Positions 16,644 to 27,156 of a DNA stretch of 51,435 nt are shown piece by piece (position 1 is the first letter of the stretch; each line of letters starts with the position of its first letter). The stretch comes from an uncultured Prochlorococcus sp. (GTDB lineage Bacteria; Cyanobacteriota; Cyanobacteriia; PCC-6307; Cyanobiaceae), in assembly GCA_902535185.1 (NCBI GenBank), contig CACAST010000005.1, positions 1 to 51,435 of the forward strand, read 5' to 3'. The notes under the pieces are model-generated. The model was not told the origin of the DNA, did not search any database, and saw nothing but the letters and a program-made list of their open reading frames with translations. A program made the position numbers and the translations under genes.

Positions 16644-18394
16644 TGAAAAAATATAAGAAAATTGTTCGTCTATTACCTCTTGATCAAACAAGATTTAAAT
16701 TGCTTTATATTTTTAGCTTAATATTATTATTTTTTTTGTTTGGTAGGTTAGTTAAATTGCAAGTCTTTAACGCTTCTGATTTGCAAAGAAAAGCTAGATT
16801 AATACATTCTTCTAAAACTGAAGCTTTAAAAAAAAGAAGAGCGATTGTTGATAGAAATAATAGACTAATCGCTTACGATAAACCACTATATAAATTATGG
16901 GCCCATCCAAAATATTTTAATTTTCCTGGTGATTCAATTAACAGAGTTCGGAGTATTGAAGAAGTTGCAGAAAAATTGTCAGATATATTGGATATTAATG
17001 ATGAAATACTCTTGAGTAAATTTGGTAAAAAAATAAGTGGTATCAAGCTTTTGGATAAAATTTCCGAAGAAAAAGCAGAAAAGATTAAGAACCTTCAAAT
17101 AAGCGGTCTTGATTTGTTTAAATATTCGCAGAGATATTATCCACAAGGGGAGCTTTACTCTAATCTTGTCGGTTTTGTTAATGATGAGAATATAGCTTCA
17201 GCGGGTTTAGAGCTTCATTTAGATAATCAAATTAAAGTTTTTAATAAAAGTAATTTAATAAAAAGAGGAGGAGATGGAACTCCTCTACCAGATAATTCAG
17301 CGCCAGGTGATTTTATTTCTGATTACAAAAGTTTAGGCCTAACTATAGATTCAAAATTACAGAAAGCGTCATTCAATGCATTATCAAAGCAAGTAAGCAA
17401 ATGGAAAGCAAAGAAGGGATTTGCCATAGTTATGGATGTTAATAATGGTCGAATTCTCTCCTTGGTTTCAGCTCCTTCATATGATCCAAATAAATTTTGG
17501 CAGTATGATTCTGAACTTTTTAGGGGTTGGTATTCTCAAGATTTATTTGAGCCTGGTTCAACTTTTAAACCTATTAATCTTGCCTTAGCGTTAGAAGAAA
17601 AAGTAATTCAGAAAGATGGATTTGTTGAAGATATCGGAAAAATTAATGTTGGAGGATGGACACTTTCTAATTGGGATAAAAAAGGTAATGGATACATTGA
17701 CTATCCAAAAGTATTGCAGGTTTCAAGTAATGTTGGGATGGTAAAAATAATGCAAAATTTAGACCCCACAATATATTGGGATTGGCTAAAAAATTTAGGT
17801 ATAAATAAAAATTTAGAGACTGACTTATTTGAATCAACTGCTGGCCAACTAAAGAGAAAAGATTTATTTGTAAATCAATCAATTGAGCCTGCTGTAACTT
17901 CTTTTGGTAAAGGGTTCTCAATCTCACCCCTTAAATTGGTTCAACTTCATGCGGCTCTAGCAAATGGCGGTTTTGAAGTGACTCCTCATGTAACTTCAAC
18001 TTTCAAAGGAAGAGTTAATAAAAATCCAAAAAAACAATTTTTTTCACACGAAGTCTCTAAAACTGTTCTTGAATGGATGGAGAGCGTAGTTGATAAAGGT
18101 AGTGGATCTGGAGTGAAAATCGAGGGTTATAGGATAGCAGGGAAAACGGGCACTTCCCAAAAAGCCTTAAATGGTTCTTACACAAGTAAAAAAGTTTGCA
18201 GTTTTGTGGCGACCTTACCAGTTAATGATCCGAAATATGCTGTCTTAGTAGTTGTTGATGAGCCATCTAAACCTTATGCATATGGTTCAACTGTTGCAGT
18301 ACCAGTTGCTAAAGAAATTATTGAGAGTTTGATAGTAATTGAAAAAATACCTCCCAAGATTAAAGATCATGGAATGATTGTTAAAAAACCCTAA
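16643..18394 (+). CDS. ftsI: Septal penicillin-binding protein, peptidoglycan transpeptidase FtsI
   Basis: A class B penicillin-binding protein that cross-links septal peptidoglycan. It has an N-terminal anchor (about residues 19-38), a pedestal domain and a transpeptidase domain with the three standard motifs: STFK in EPGSTFKPIN, SSN in VSSNVGM, and KTG in AGKTGTSQ. I use the ATG at 16643 (583 residues); a TTG directly before it is less likely. The one-base overlap with the FtsL-like gene suggests translational coupling and a shared septal job. No PASTA domains follow the transpeptidase domain. Assignment to FtsI rather than PBP2 rests on motif context and length. Confidence 0.92.
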   Translation: MKKYKKIVRLLPLDQTRFKLLYIFSLILLFFLFGRLVKLQVFNASDLQRKARLIHSSKTEALKKRRAIVDRNNRLIAYDKPLYKLWAHPKYFNFPGDSINRVRSIEEVAEKLSDILDINDEILLSKFGKKISGIKLLDKISEEKAEKIKNLQISGLDLFKYSQRYYPQGELYSNLVGFVNDENIASAGLELHLDNQIKVFNKSNLIKRGGDGTPLPDNSAPGDFISDYKSLGLTIDSKLQKASFNALSKQVSKWKAKKGFAIVMDVNNGRILSLVSAPSYDPNKFWQYDSELFRGWYSQDLFEPGSTFKPINLALALEEKVIQKDGFVEDIGKINVGGWTLSNWDKKGNGYIDYPKVLQVSSNVGMVKIMQNLDPTIYWDWLKNLGINKNLETDLFESTAGQLKRKDLFVNQSIEPAVTSFGKGFSISPLKLVQLHAALANGGFEVTPHVTSTFKGRVNKNPKKQFFSHEVSKTVLEWMESVVDKGSGSGVKIEGYRIAGKTGTSQKALNGSYTSKKVCSFVATLPVNDPKYAVLVVVDEPSKPYAYGSTVAVPVAKEIIESLIVIEKIPPKIKDHGMIVKKP

Positions 18395-18484
18395 AATTTT
18401 CCAATTTTATAAATATTTAGTTCATTATCTGATGATTTCATCTGGAATAAAAGCTAGTTTATGTATATATATGATTATTTAGAT

Positions 18485-19486
18485 ATGAAATCAATTTTAG
18501 AACAATTGTCATCAATGACCATTGTTGTTGCTGATACTGGAGATTTAGATTCGATAAAAAAATTTCAACCAAGAGACGCCACCACCAATCCATCGCTAAT
18601 ACTTGCTGCTGCTAAGAACCCTGATTATGTGAAATTAATTGATAAAGCTTTAGAAAGTTCAGAAAATGCATTGCCCCAAGGATTTTCCGAAATTGAATTA
18701 ATCAAAGAAACTGTTGATCAAGTTTCAGTATTTTTTGGAAAAGAAATATTGAAAATTATTTCAGGGCGCGTATCTACAGAAGTTGATGCAAGACTAAGCT
18801 TTGATACCGAAGCTACGGTAGAAAAAGCCAGAAAATTGATCAATCTTTATAAAAATTTTGGAATTGAAAAGGAAAGAATTTTGATTAAGATTGCTTCAAC
18901 TTGGGAAGGAATTAAGGCAGCTGAAATTTTGGAAAAAGAGGGTATTAAGTGCAACCTAACTCTACTTTTTAACTTCTGCCAAGCGGTAACTTGTGCCAAT
19001 GCAAAGATAACTCTAATTTCCCCGTTCGTTGGTCGTATATTGGATTGGCATAAAGTAAAAACTGGTAAAACTAGTTTTATTGGTGCTGAAGACCCTGGTG
19101 TTATTTCGGTTACACAAATATACAAGTACTTTAAAGAAAAGGGATTCAAGACAGAAGTAATGGGAGCGAGTTTTAGAAATCTTGATGAAATAAAAGAATT
19201 AGCAGGTTGCGATCTTTTAACAATCGCACCAAAATTTCTTGAGGAACTGAAAAAAGAAAAAGGAGAGTTAGTTAGAAAATTAGATGTAAGTACCCAAATA
19301 AATAATTCTATTGATTACGAATTTGAAGAAAAAGATTTTAGATTAAGTATGCTAGAAGATCAAATGGCAAGTGAAAAGCTTAGTGAAGGTATCACTGGAT
19401 TCAGTAAGGCTATAGAAGAATTGGAAGAGCTGTTACTAAAGAGATATTCAGAGATTAAAAATCATAAATTGATTTCTGCTAACTAA
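18485..19486 (+). CDS. tal: Transaldolase
   Basis: Transfers a dihydroxyacetone unit between sugar phosphates in the pentose phosphate pathway. From the ATG at 18485 the protein has 333 residues, a normal length for the TalB type; the frame also offers ATG at 18461, adding 8 unlikely residues. The N-terminal DATTNPSLI motif and the Schiff-base lysine in [12 protein letters not shown] (Lys135) are present. In picocyanobacteria this pathway supplies NADPH at night. It is convergent with the ChlP-like flavoprotein gene. Assignment is certain. Confidence 0.96.
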   Translation: MKSILEQLSSMTIVVADTGDLDSIKKFQPRDATTNPSLILAAAKNPDYVKLIDKALESSENALPQGFSEIELIKETVDQVSVFFGKEILKIISGRVSTEVDARLSFDTEATVEKARKLINLYKNFGIEKERILIKIASTWEGIKAAEILEKEGIKCNLTLLFNFCQAVTCANAKITLISPFVGRILDWHKVKTGKTSFIGAEDPGVISVTQIYKYFKEKGFKTEVMGASFRNLDEIKELAGCDLLTIAPKFLEELKKEKGELVRKLDVSTQINNSIDYEFEEKDFRLSMLEDQMASEKLSEGITGFSKAIEELEELLLKRYSEIKNHKLISAN

Positions 19487-19512
19487 ATTTAAGTTTGAAT
19501 TGGAAAAAGGAA

Positions 19513-20646
19513 TTAAGTTCCACTTTTTGTTAAAAGTCTTCTAATTACTCTTTTTGCAATATCTTCATAACTCATTTCTCCTGATAATATTTGAGCAATA
19601 CGTTTAGGTGCTGTTTTTCTTTTGACACCTAGTTGGTATCCAGTTCTAGGAAATCTATAAAATACTTGGGCTATTCTCCTTCCCCAAGCCATTGATTTCC
19701 CCCAAATATTGTTAATTTTTTTCGTATAAAGATTTAAATCATCTACTTTTCCTGATAGGCACTGATCTATGTATTCTGCCGCATAAAAACTGCTAATTAA
19801 AGAAGGTCTAATTCCTTCAGCTAAAAAAGGATCACATAGAGACGCTGCATCTCCAACGGCTAAAACTTTGTCACCATTAATTGAGTGGAAGCCATTCCAT
19901 ATTCTCAGTTTCTTACTAATTGTTTTATGAGGAAAATAATCAAAACCGAAGCTTCTGATAACTTGTTTATTTATAGCCTGATTTTCTAAGAGACCATTAT
20001 TTATAAAAGTACCTAAACCAATATTTAAGCTTTCTTTTAAGGGGAATGCCCATGCAAAACCATATTTTATAAATCCAAACTCAAATCTAACTGCATCTCT
20101 AGGTATTTCACCTAACCCTTTCAATCTTAATGAGATTGTGTTAGCAAATTTTGGTTTTCTTGGCCCTAAATTGAAATAACTCGCCCATTGTGATTGGGAC
20201 CCATCTGCAATTACAAGAAATTCTGAAATATATTTTATTTTTTTATTACAAGTAATTTCCCATTTATCATTTTTTTTAATTATTTTTTGTATTAATAATT
20301 GTCTCATTAACTGAACTCCATTACTCAAGGATTCATCAAGTAATAATTGATCTAGTCTTTCTCTTTTAACAATCCAAAATGGGGATTCACCAGTCAGATC
20401 AGCAGTTACATTATCTGCAGCTTTCCATCTGAATTCAACATTCTTAATTTTTGATTCTATGCAATCTTCTATATTTAAAGGAAGAAATTTTTGCATTGAA
20501 GATGCCATCCCACCTGCACATGGTTTGTAATCTTGGGATTTTTCTTTTTCAATAATTAAAACTGAATATCCTTTCTTTGATAGGTTAAAAGCGGTGGAAG
20601 ATCCTGATAAACCTCCACCGATTATTACAACGTCAAATACTATCAA
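19513..20646 (-). CDS. FAD-dependent oxidoreductase, geranylgeranyl-reductase (ChlP)-like
   Basis: A 377-residue flavoprotein with the N-terminal Rossmann motif [10 protein letters not shown], the CAGGM active-site-like segment near residue 43, and the second FAD motif [15 protein letters not shown] near 265. This is the geranylgeranyl reductase/halogenase-like branch. ChlP, which reduces the geranylgeranyl tail to phytyl for chlorophyll and tocopherol, is the closest characterised relative I can name, but this looks like a paralogue and the substrate is open. The start is TTG at 20644-20646, overlapping the frr stop by 3 bases; no ATG or GTG occurs before the FAD motif. Confidence 0.82.
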   Translation of the reverse strand: MIVFDVVIIGGGLSGSSTAFNLSKKGYSVLIIEKEKSQDYKPCAGGMASSMQKFLPLNIEDCIESKIKNVEFRWKAADNVTADLTGESPFWIVKRERLDQLLLDESLSNGVQLMRQLLIQKIIKKNDKWEITCNKKIKYISEFLVIADGSQSQWASYFNLGPRKPKFANTISLRLKGLGEIPRDAVRFEFGFIKYGFAWAFPLKESLNIGLGTFINNGLLENQAINKQVIRSFGFDYFPHKTISKKLRIWNGFHSINGDKVLAVGDAASLCDPFLAEGIRPSLISSFYAAEYIDQCLSGKVDDLNLYTKKINNIWGKSMAWGRRIAQVFYRFPRTGYQLGVKRKTAPKRIAQILSGEMSYEDIAKRVIRRLLTKSGT

Positions 20647-21191
20647 ACTTTTAGAATTTCTTTCTCTTTCTCAGACAATTTATTTTCTATTAAAGCAATA
20701 TATTTATCAGTAATTTTCTGAATTTCAGATTGATTGTCTCTCGATTCGTCAATAGAAATGAGACCATCTTTTTCGTCTTTTTTTTCTTTATCAACAGCAT
20801 CTCTTCTAATATTCCTCAAAGCTACTTTTCCTTCCTCTGCATATTTAGAGGCTAATTTACAAAATTCTTTTCTTCTTTCCTCTGTTAAAGGAGGAACATT
20901 TATTCTTATAACTTTCCCATCATTATTTGGAGTAATACCTAAATCACTCATAGAAATAGATTTCTCTATCGCTTGTAAACATGAAATATCAAAGGGTTGT
21001 ATTGAAATTGTTTGTGAATCAACAGTGCTTATTGTGGCAAGTGATTTAATTGGTGTTTCTGCTCCGTAGTACTCAACACTTACTCTGTCTAACAATGAAG
21101 CATTAGCTCTACCTGTCCTAATTGTATTAAAGTTTCTTTGGGTTGCTTCAATACTTTTATTCATATTTTCTTGAATTTCTTTTTCTTTCAT
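20643..21191 (-). CDS. frr: Ribosome recycling factor
   Basis: Splits post-termination ribosomes together with EF-G. The 182-residue length is standard, and the family signatures are clear: [14 protein letters not shown] near residue 20, [25 protein letters not shown] and ALRNIRRDA. It lies 22 bases downstream of pyrH on the same strand, the usual pyrH-frr order in bacteria, and its stop overlaps the TTG start of the ChlP-like gene. Assignment is certain. Confidence 0.98.
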   Translation of the reverse strand: MKEKEIQENMNKSIEATQRNFNTIRTGRANASLLDRVSVEYYGAETPIKSLATISTVDSQTISIQPFDISCLQAIEKSISMSDLGITPNNDGKVIRINVPPLTEERRKEFCKLASKYAEEGKVALRNIRRDAVDKEKKDEKDGLISIDESRDNQSEIQKITDKYIALIENKLSEKEKEILKV

Positions 21192-21213
21192 AATAAAAAA
21201 ATTTAAATAAGCT

Positions 21214-21918
21214 TTAACTAATTAATGAACCTATAGGATCCCCAGCAACAGCTTTAGAGATATTCCCTTTCTTGAATATATCAAAAACCATAATAGGGAT
21301 ATTGTTATCTTTGCATAGTGCAATTGCAGTACTATCCATTACTGCGATTTCATCACTGAGAACTTGTTGATAACTAAGAGTAGAATATTTTTTTGCATCT
21401 TTAAATTTATTAGGATCACAATTATATACCCCATCAACTTTGGTAGCCTTCATAACAACTTCAGCATTTATCTCTGCAGCCCGAAGAGCCGCTGTAGTGT
21501 CAGTTGTAAAAAATGGATTTCCGCATCCACCTCCGAAGACTACAACTCTACCTTTCTCAAGGTGTCTCATAGCTCTTCTTCTAATATAAGGTTCTGCAAT
21601 TTCCTGCATTTCGATTGCTGTTTGCACTCTGGTTGCAACTCCTACTCTTTCTAAACCATCTTGAAGTGAAATTGCATTCATTACTGTTGCGAGCATGCCA
21701 ACATAATCCGCCGTAGCTCTATCCATGCCATCTGCAGACCCTTTAAGCCCCCTAAAAATATTTCCACCGCCAACAACTATTGCAAGTTGTACATTATTTT
21801 CGACTACTTTTGAAACATCCTCTGAAATTGACTGAACTATAGCAGGATCAATACCATATGGCTTTTCACCCATTAGTGCTTCACCACTAAGTTTTAAGAG
21901 AACTCTTTTGTAAGTCAT
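21214..21918 (-). CDS. pyrH: Uridylate kinase
   Basis: Phosphorylates UMP to UDP. At 234 residues it is the bacterial hexameric type of the amino-acid kinase superfamily, with [11 protein letters not shown] at the N-terminus, [10 protein letters not shown], and [15 protein letters not shown] in the second half. It is first in the pyrH-frr-flavoprotein run. The 127-bp leader between it and cobO may form a long stem: AAGAC and GCAAG at 21936-21949 against CTTGCGTCTT at 21985-21994. Assignment is certain. Confidence 0.98.
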   Translation of the reverse strand: MTYKRVLLKLSGEALMGEKPYGIDPAIVQSISEDVSKVVENNVQLAIVVGGGNIFRGLKGSADGMDRATADYVGMLATVMNAISLQDGLERVGVATRVQTAIEMQEIAEPYIRRRAMRHLEKGRVVVFGGGCGNPFFTTDTTAALRAAEINAEVVMKATKVDGVYNCDPNKFKDAKKYSTLSYQQVLSDEIAVMDSTAIALCKDNNIPIMVFDIFKKGNISKAVAGDPIGSLIS

Positions 21919-22045
21919 TCAATAATTGTACTTTTAAGACCTTAGCAAGTAAATGCACCAAATTTATTTTTTGTTCAGATTTTGCTTGCGTCTTTAAACA
22001 TTTCTAAACCTGCCTAAAGAAAATTTAAATAATAATTTGCTGTAA

Positions 22046-22738
22046 CTAAAATTCAACACACTTTTGTGCTTTTATTCCTTGTTCTTTAAAAGGATGTCTT
22101 ATTAGTTTCATATCTGTAACTAAATCAGCGTAATTGATAATTGAATCAGATGCTCCCCTTCCAGTTAAAACAATATGATTTTTTCTATTATTTAAGCTAT
22201 TTAAAAAAGTGATAATTTCTTCTGGTGCAAGATAACCAAGTTTTGTAGCGATATTAATTTCATCAAGAATGATAAGTTTATAAGATTTGTTTTTTATATA
22301 TTCTTTGGCTAGTTGCCATGCTTCTTGAACTAATTTTTCATCTCTTATTCTGTCTTGTGTCTCCCAAGTAAATCCTTCTCCTAATGAATGCCAAGATATG
22401 TTTGAAGACAAATTTTTAAGTGCTTTTTCTTCTCCAGTGGTCCAGCCTCCTTTGATAAATTGAATTATTGCCACTTTATAGCCATGCCCTATCGTCCTTA
22501 AAGCCATACCTAAAGATGCAGTTGTCTTGCCCTTGCCATTTCCTGTAAAGACAATCAATAATCCTTTTTTTGTTTTTCTAATTTGTAGTCTTTCGGCTTG
22601 AATATCTTTTCTTTGCTGCATTCTTTTTTTATATGAGCTCTCATCGCTATCTGGGGATAGTTTTCCTCCCATTCCAAGTTTCTGTGCTTGATTATCAAGA
22701 TTAAATATTTTCTCGGAAGATGAATGTTTTTCTTGCAT
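22046..22738 (-). CDS. cobO: Cob(I)alamin adenosyltransferase
   Basis: Adds the 5'-deoxyadenosyl group to corrinoids, giving the coenzyme form of B12. The 230-residue protein is of the CobA/CobO type: Walker A GNGKGKTT near residue 62, IQFIKGGW, and ILDEINIATKLGYL. An N-terminal extension of about 55 hydrophilic residues (Ser, Lys, Gln and Arg rich) precedes the core. Some CobO proteins carry such an extension. It lies 35 bases downstream of the recombinase gene on the same strand. Together with cobK it supports B12 synthesis in this organism. Confidence 0.93.
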   Translation of the reverse strand: MQEKHSSSEKIFNLDNQAQKLGMGGKLSPDSDESSYKKRMQQRKDIQAERLQIRKTKKGLLIVFTGNGKGKTTASLGMALRTIGHGYKVAIIQFIKGGWTTGEEKALKNLSSNISWHSLGEGFTWETQDRIRDEKLVQEAWQLAKEYIKNKSYKLIILDEINIATKLGYLAPEEIITFLNSLNNRKNHIVLTGRGASDSIINYADLVTDMKLIRHPFKEQGIKAQKCVEF

Positions 22739-22773
22739 ATGAACCTAATTTTTTATTTTATGATTATAAATCT

Positions 22774-23943
22774 TTAAGTATTTTTAGCTTTTTTAACTTT
22801 TAATAGTGCATTATTAACTGCTTGTTGTTGATCTCTTTTAGTAATCCAGTGGTGATAAGTTTGTGTATGTAAACTAACCGAATGTCCCATCATTCTAGCT
22901 GCCACAGTATCAGGTAAATCATAAAAAATAGTTCTTACTGCCCAAGCATGCCTTAAATCATATGGTTTTATTTGTAAAGAGTAACGCCTAAACTGGTCTG
23001 TAATTTTTTTCCCAATATTCTGTAAGGTTGTGATTTTAAGGTCTCTTTTAATATTTGGTAGTAGTTCTGGATTTTCACCAAGTTTTGATAATTCGAACTT
23101 TTCCACCCATTCAGGATGAAATGGCCAAACTTGATGCTCCCCAGTTTTAGTTGTAGGTAAAACTCTAATAATTTTGTCCCCAAAATTAGTTAGAGAACTT
23201 AAATCACAAAAAAATACTTCATGATTTCTTAATCCATATGTAGCCATCAAACCAAAAACAAATTTCCAAGATTTGTTTGGTATCTTCTCCCAAAGTTTTT
23301 CTATTAACTCGTCTGTTGGGAGCTCCCTAAATCCTGCTTTGTTTAGACCATATCCTCTAGAATTTAATTTCCAATTTTCTGGAAGTTTAATGTCCAAAAA
23401 CTTAGCCAAAACACTAAGAGAAGTAGCGCATTGTTTTCTACTTCTGCTTCCTTCCTTGTAACTTTCAAGTGTCTTTTGAAATATTTTTTCTAAAGCTTCA
23501 TTTTCGTGATCACTATAAACATCTAGGATTCTTTTTATATACGGTTTGTAAGAACTTCTCCAAGTAGTTTTTCTAGTGCTGGTTCTAAAATCACCTTTTT
23601 TTTCTTTAAAAAAAAATGCCTCAAATTGATTTAATCTTTTTGGGAATTCAAAACCATCTTTTATTTGCTTTTTATAGGGAGTGCCTATCCAATTAATCCA
23701 ATCAAATTGATTCAATTCCAATTGCAAATTGATTAATTGTAATTTTTTTTTGGCTTCCTCTAATCCAGAAATATTAGCCTTTAAACCAAGAGATATTCTT
23801 TGAATTTTAAAGTTATTTTTATCTTCTTTGGAGGGTAGTGAACCACGAATATTTAATTTTTCTCCTCTTTTCTCAATTTTAAGCTTGCTTCCTTGAGTAG
23901 CAAATTTATCATTGACATTATTAATTTCCTGAATTACGTTCAT
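22774..23943 (-). CDS. Tyrosine recombinase / phage-integrase family, solitary
   Basis: A 389-residue protein of the tyrosine recombinase family. The C-terminal catalytic domain keeps Arg239 (TYGLRNHE), Lys266 in the beta-hairpin (TTKTGEH), Arg331 (PYDLRHAW, with Tyr328 where many members have His), His354 (MMGHS) and the nucleophile Tyr363 (QTYHHW). The N-terminal half (1-130) is Lys/Asn-rich, with an arm-type DNA-binding look, and residues 130-190 fit a SAM-like core-binding domain. No excisionase, phage genes or flanking direct repeats are visible. Neighbours are cobO and, divergently, hemH. The enzyme looks intact; its target is unknown. Confidence 0.88.
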   Translation of the reverse strand: MNVIQEINNVNDKFATQGSKLKIEKRGEKLNIRGSLPSKEDKNNFKIQRISLGLKANISGLEEAKKKLQLINLQLELNQFDWINWIGTPYKKQIKDGFEFPKRLNQFEAFFFKEKKGDFRTSTRKTTWRSSYKPYIKRILDVYSDHENEALEKIFQKTLESYKEGSRSRKQCATSLSVLAKFLDIKLPENWKLNSRGYGLNKAGFRELPTDELIEKLWEKIPNKSWKFVFGLMATYGLRNHEVFFCDLSSLTNFGDKIIRVLPTTKTGEHQVWPFHPEWVEKFELSKLGENPELLPNIKRDLKITTLQNIGKKITDQFRRYSLQIKPYDLRHAWAVRTIFYDLPDTVAARMMGHSVSLHTQTYHHWITKRDQQQAVNNALLKVKKAKNT

Positions 23944-24008
23944 TTACTTATATAATTGACCATATAATGACGTTTTTAATGTTTATTTTCAATCTCTATA
24001 AATTTTAG

Positions 24009-25184
24009 ATGGATAAAATAGGCGTCTTACTAATGAATTTAGGGGGGCCTGAACGCATTAACGATGTAGGCCCATTCTTATATAATCTTTTTTCTGATCC
24101 AGAAATAATTAGGACCCCTTTCCCTGTTTTTCAAAAACCCCTAGCCTGGTTAATTAGTACGCTTAGGAGTACTACTTCACAACAGGCCTACCTTTCCATA
24201 GGTGGAGGATCACCTATCAGAAGGATAACTGAACAACAAGCAAGAGAACTACAATCTAAATTAAGGGACAAGGGGTTTAATGCCACTACCTACATCGCTA
24301 TGAGGTATTGGCATCCTTTTACTGAATCAGCAATTGCTGATATGAAAGCAGATGGCATAGATCAAGTTGTTGTAATACCTTTGTATCCGCATTTTTCGAT
24401 AAGTACTAGTGGTTCGAGCTTTAGAGAATTAAAAAAATTGCGAGATTCCGATGATGAATTTAAGAAGGTTCCAATGAGATGTGTAAGGAGTTGGTTCAGT
24501 CAATCAGGTTATTTAAAGTCTATGGTCGAATTAATTTCTGAACAGATTTCACTTTGTGAATCACCTTCAAAAGCCCATATATTTTTCACTGCTCATGGAG
24601 TTCCTAAAAGTTACGTAGAGGAAGCTGGAGACCCCTATAAACAACAAATTGAAGATTGTTCTTTACTAATTATAAATGAGCTTGAAAAATGTTTAGGTCA
24701 TTCTAACCCTCATACACTTTCTTATCAAAGTAGAGTTGGCCCTGTTGAATGGTTGAAGCCTTATACAGAAGAAGTGTTAGCTGATCTTGGGAGGTCAAAT
24801 GTTAATGACCTGATTGTGGTCCCTATAAGTTTCGTTGGAGAGCATATCGAAACATTGCAAGAAATTGATATTGAATATAAAGAAATTGCTGAAAAGGCTG
24901 GTATCAAAAATTTTCGGAGAGTTAAGGCTCTAAATACTCATCCTACTTTTATTGAAGGTCTTAGTGATCTAGTGATTTCCTGCTTGGAAGGGCCTCTTAT
25001 TAATATTGAGGAGGCCTCTCAGTTGCCTGAAAAAGTAAAACTTTATCCTCAGGAGAAGTGGCAATGGGGTTGGAATAATAGTTCAGAGGTGTGGAACGGA
25101 AGAGTTGCAATGATTATTTTTCTTGTGCTTTTTATTGAACTTATTTCAGGCTCTGGACCTTTACATAGATTAGGAATCTTATAA
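24009..25184 (+). CDS. hemH: Ferrochelatase with C-terminal chlorophyll-binding (CAB) helix
   Basis: Inserts ferrous iron into protoporphyrin IX to make haem. The 391-residue protein has LLMNLGGPE at the N-terminus, FTAHGVP with the catalytic His near residue 200, and [10 protein letters not shown] with its glutamates near 280. After residue 340 a linker leads to a membrane helix with [10 protein letters not shown], a light-harvesting (CAB/LHC) motif found in cyanobacterial and plastid ferrochelatases. This ties the enzyme to the thylakoid. It is divergent from the recombinase gene across 65 bases, where the promoters of both must lie. Assignment is certain. Confidence 0.98.
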   Translation: MDKIGVLLMNLGGPERINDVGPFLYNLFSDPEIIRTPFPVFQKPLAWLISTLRSTTSQQAYLSIGGGSPIRRITEQQARELQSKLRDKGFNATTYIAMRYWHPFTESAIADMKADGIDQVVVIPLYPHFSISTSGSSFRELKKLRDSDDEFKKVPMRCVRSWFSQSGYLKSMVELISEQISLCESPSKAHIFFTAHGVPKSYVEEAGDPYKQQIEDCSLLIINELEKCLGHSNPHTLSYQSRVGPVEWLKPYTEEVLADLGRSNVNDLIVVPISFVGEHIETLQEIDIEYKEIAEKAGIKNFRRVKALNTHPTFIEGLSDLVISCLEGPLINIEEASQLPEKVKLYPQEKWQWGWNNSSEVWNGRVAMIIFLVLFIELISGSGPLHRLGIL

Positions 25185-25205
25185 AGAAAAATTGATGTTT
25201 ATATG

Positions 25206-25237
25206 AAAATCTTTAAATTTTTTTTGAGATTTTTTTG
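25206..25237 (+). terminator. Likely hemH terminator hairpin
   Basis: AAAATCT at 25206-25212 pairs perfectly with AGATTTT at 25227-25233, followed by further T residues. The stem is 7 bp and AT-rich, with a 14-base T-rich loop, located 21 bases after the hemH stop. This is a plausible Rho-independent terminator for an AT-rich genome, though weak on stem strength. Confidence 0.45.
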
Positions 25238-25321
25238 AATACATTTCTGACATTACATTTCTAAATGAGGCAAAAGTATTTAATTGAGTTTAATATTTAT
25301 AGTAAATATTGAATTTCTTTA

Positions 25322-27085
25322 GTGACCCTTACTTCGAGATCCTTTTCAAAGGGTAGTTCAAAACATGAGAATCCAGTTTGGATAACTGGTGCTGATGCAC
25401 TAATGGATTCTTTAAAAATTCATGGAGTAAAAGTTATATTTGGATATCCTGGGGGAGCCATACTGCCAATATATGACGCTGTTCATAAGGCAGAACAAGA
25501 TGGTTGGTTAAAGCACTATATGGTTAGGCATGAACAAGGTGGTTCACATGCGGCTGATGGATATGCAAGATCCACTGGTGAAGTAGGAGTATGTTTTGGA
25601 ACCTCAGGCCCAGGTGCAACAAATTTAGTAACTGGAATTGCCACTGCGCAAATGGATTCAGTTCCTCTAGTGGTAGTTACAGGTCAAGTCCCAAGATCTG
25701 CTATAGGGACAGACGCTTTTCAAGAAACTGATATTTTTGGCATAACTCTTCCAATAGTGAAACATTCATGGGTAATAAGGGATCCTTCAGATATCGCGAA
25801 AGTAGTTTCTGAAGCTTTTTTTATAGCCTCATCTGGAAGGCCTGGCCCTGTTTTAATTGATATACCCAAAGATGTAGGTCAAGAGTTCTTTAATTACCAA
25901 AGAGTTTTGCCTGGCGAGATTATTCCTAAAGGATTTAAAAGGAATGGAGAAATTAATGATTGTGATATCAACAAAGCAATTAAATTAATAGCAGATTCTG
26001 AAAGACCTCTTCTATACGTAGGAGGTGGGGCAATATCTTCAGGAGCTCATGATGAAATAAAAACTTTGGCAAAGAATTATCAAATACCAGTTACCACAAC
26101 CTTAATGGGGAAGGGTGCTTTTGATGAAAAAGATAATTTATCAGTAGGGATGTTAGGAATGCATGGAACTGCTTATGCAAATTTTGCTGTTACAGAATGC
26201 GATCTTTTAATTGCTATTGGAGCCAGATTCGATGATAGGGTGACAGGGAAATTAGATACTTTTGCACCTAATGCAAAGGTAATTCATATAGATATCGACC
26301 CAGCAGAAGTTAATAAAAATAGACGTGTAGATGTTGCAATTGTTTCTGATGTTTCAAAAGCTGTTATGAAAATTAATGAACAATCCCTAAAAAGCAAATT
26401 TACTAGTCAGACGAAAAACTGGTTAGAAAAAATTGATTTTTGGAAACACAAACACCCTTTATATGACCCGCCTAAAGAAGGAGAAATTTATCCTCAGGAA
26501 GTTCTTTTAAAAGTGAGGGAACTTTCACCAGAAGCTTATGTAACTACAGATGTAGGACAACATCAGATGTGGGCCGCTCAATATCTTAGGAATTCTCCAA
26601 GAAAATGGATTAGTAGTGCAGGTTTAGGAACTATGGGTTTTGGATTACCAGCGGCAATTGGAGTAAAAGCAGCCTTACCTAATTCAGATGTAATTTGTAT
26701 TGCAGGAGATGCAAGTGTCTTAATGAATATTCAAGAATTAGGAACCTTATCTCAATATGGTCTAAAGGTTAAATTGATTATTATCAATAATCGCTGGCAA
26801 GGGATGGTAAGACAATGGCAGGAAAGTTTCTATGAAGAAAGATATTCCTCATCTGATATGAGTTGTGGTGAACCTGATTTTGTAAAACTTGCAGAGTCTT
26901 TTGGAGTTAAAGGATACTTAATTTCTGATAGAAAACAATTACAGAATGAATTTAAAAAGGCTCTTGATCATGACGGCCCTGCCTTGATTAATATCCTCGT
27001 CAGAAGAGGTGAAAATTGTTATCCAATGGTTCCTCCTGGGAAAAGTAATGCTCAAATGGTTGGATATGTTAATTGTGAAGACTAA
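25322..27085 (+). CDS. ilvB: Acetolactate synthase, large subunit
   Basis: Catalyses the first step of branched-chain amino acid synthesis using thiamine diphosphate. The 587-residue protein begins with a GTG start. It has [11 protein letters not shown] and [15 protein letters not shown] near the N-terminus (the catalytic Glu of the cofactor site), [11 protein letters not shown] in the middle FAD-binding domain, and the ThDP motif from GDASVLMN to NNRWQGMV. The first 20 residues are hydrophilic and may be a non-conserved extension. No small-subunit gene (ilvH) is adjacent. It follows the hemH terminator region; its promoter should lie in 25238-25321. Confidence 0.97.
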   Translation: MTLTSRSFSKGSSKHENPVWITGADALMDSLKIHGVKVIFGYPGGAILPIYDAVHKAEQDGWLKHYMVRHEQGGSHAADGYARSTGEVGVCFGTSGPGATNLVTGIATAQMDSVPLVVVTGQVPRSAIGTDAFQETDIFGITLPIVKHSWVIRDPSDIAKVVSEAFFIASSGRPGPVLIDIPKDVGQEFFNYQRVLPGEIIPKGFKRNGEINDCDINKAIKLIADSERPLLYVGGGAISSGAHDEIKTLAKNYQIPVTTTLMGKGAFDEKDNLSVGMLGMHGTAYANFAVTECDLLIAIGARFDDRVTGKLDTFAPNAKVIHIDIDPAEVNKNRRVDVAIVSDVSKAVMKINEQSLKSKFTSQTKNWLEKIDFWKHKHPLYDPPKEGEIYPQEVLLKVRELSPEAYVTTDVGQHQMWAAQYLRNSPRKWISSAGLGTMGFGLPAAIGVKAALPNSDVICIAGDASVLMNIQELGTLSQYGLKVKLIIINNRWQGMVRQWQESFYEERYSSSDMSCGEPDFVKLAESFGVKGYLISDRKQLQNEFKKALDHDGPALINILVRRGENCYPMVPPGKSNAQMVGYVNCED

Positions 27086-27156
27086 TTTTTTTTTAAAATT
27101 CGTCATTTTAAAAAATTAACTTTAAGATAAATTTAAAAAATAAAGATATTTCTGAA

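Noticed and set aside
22774-23943. Edge of a prophage or genomic island
   Set aside because: Neighbours are core genes (cobO, pyrH, frr, hemH, ilvB), no phage genes or repeats occur, and composition does not change.
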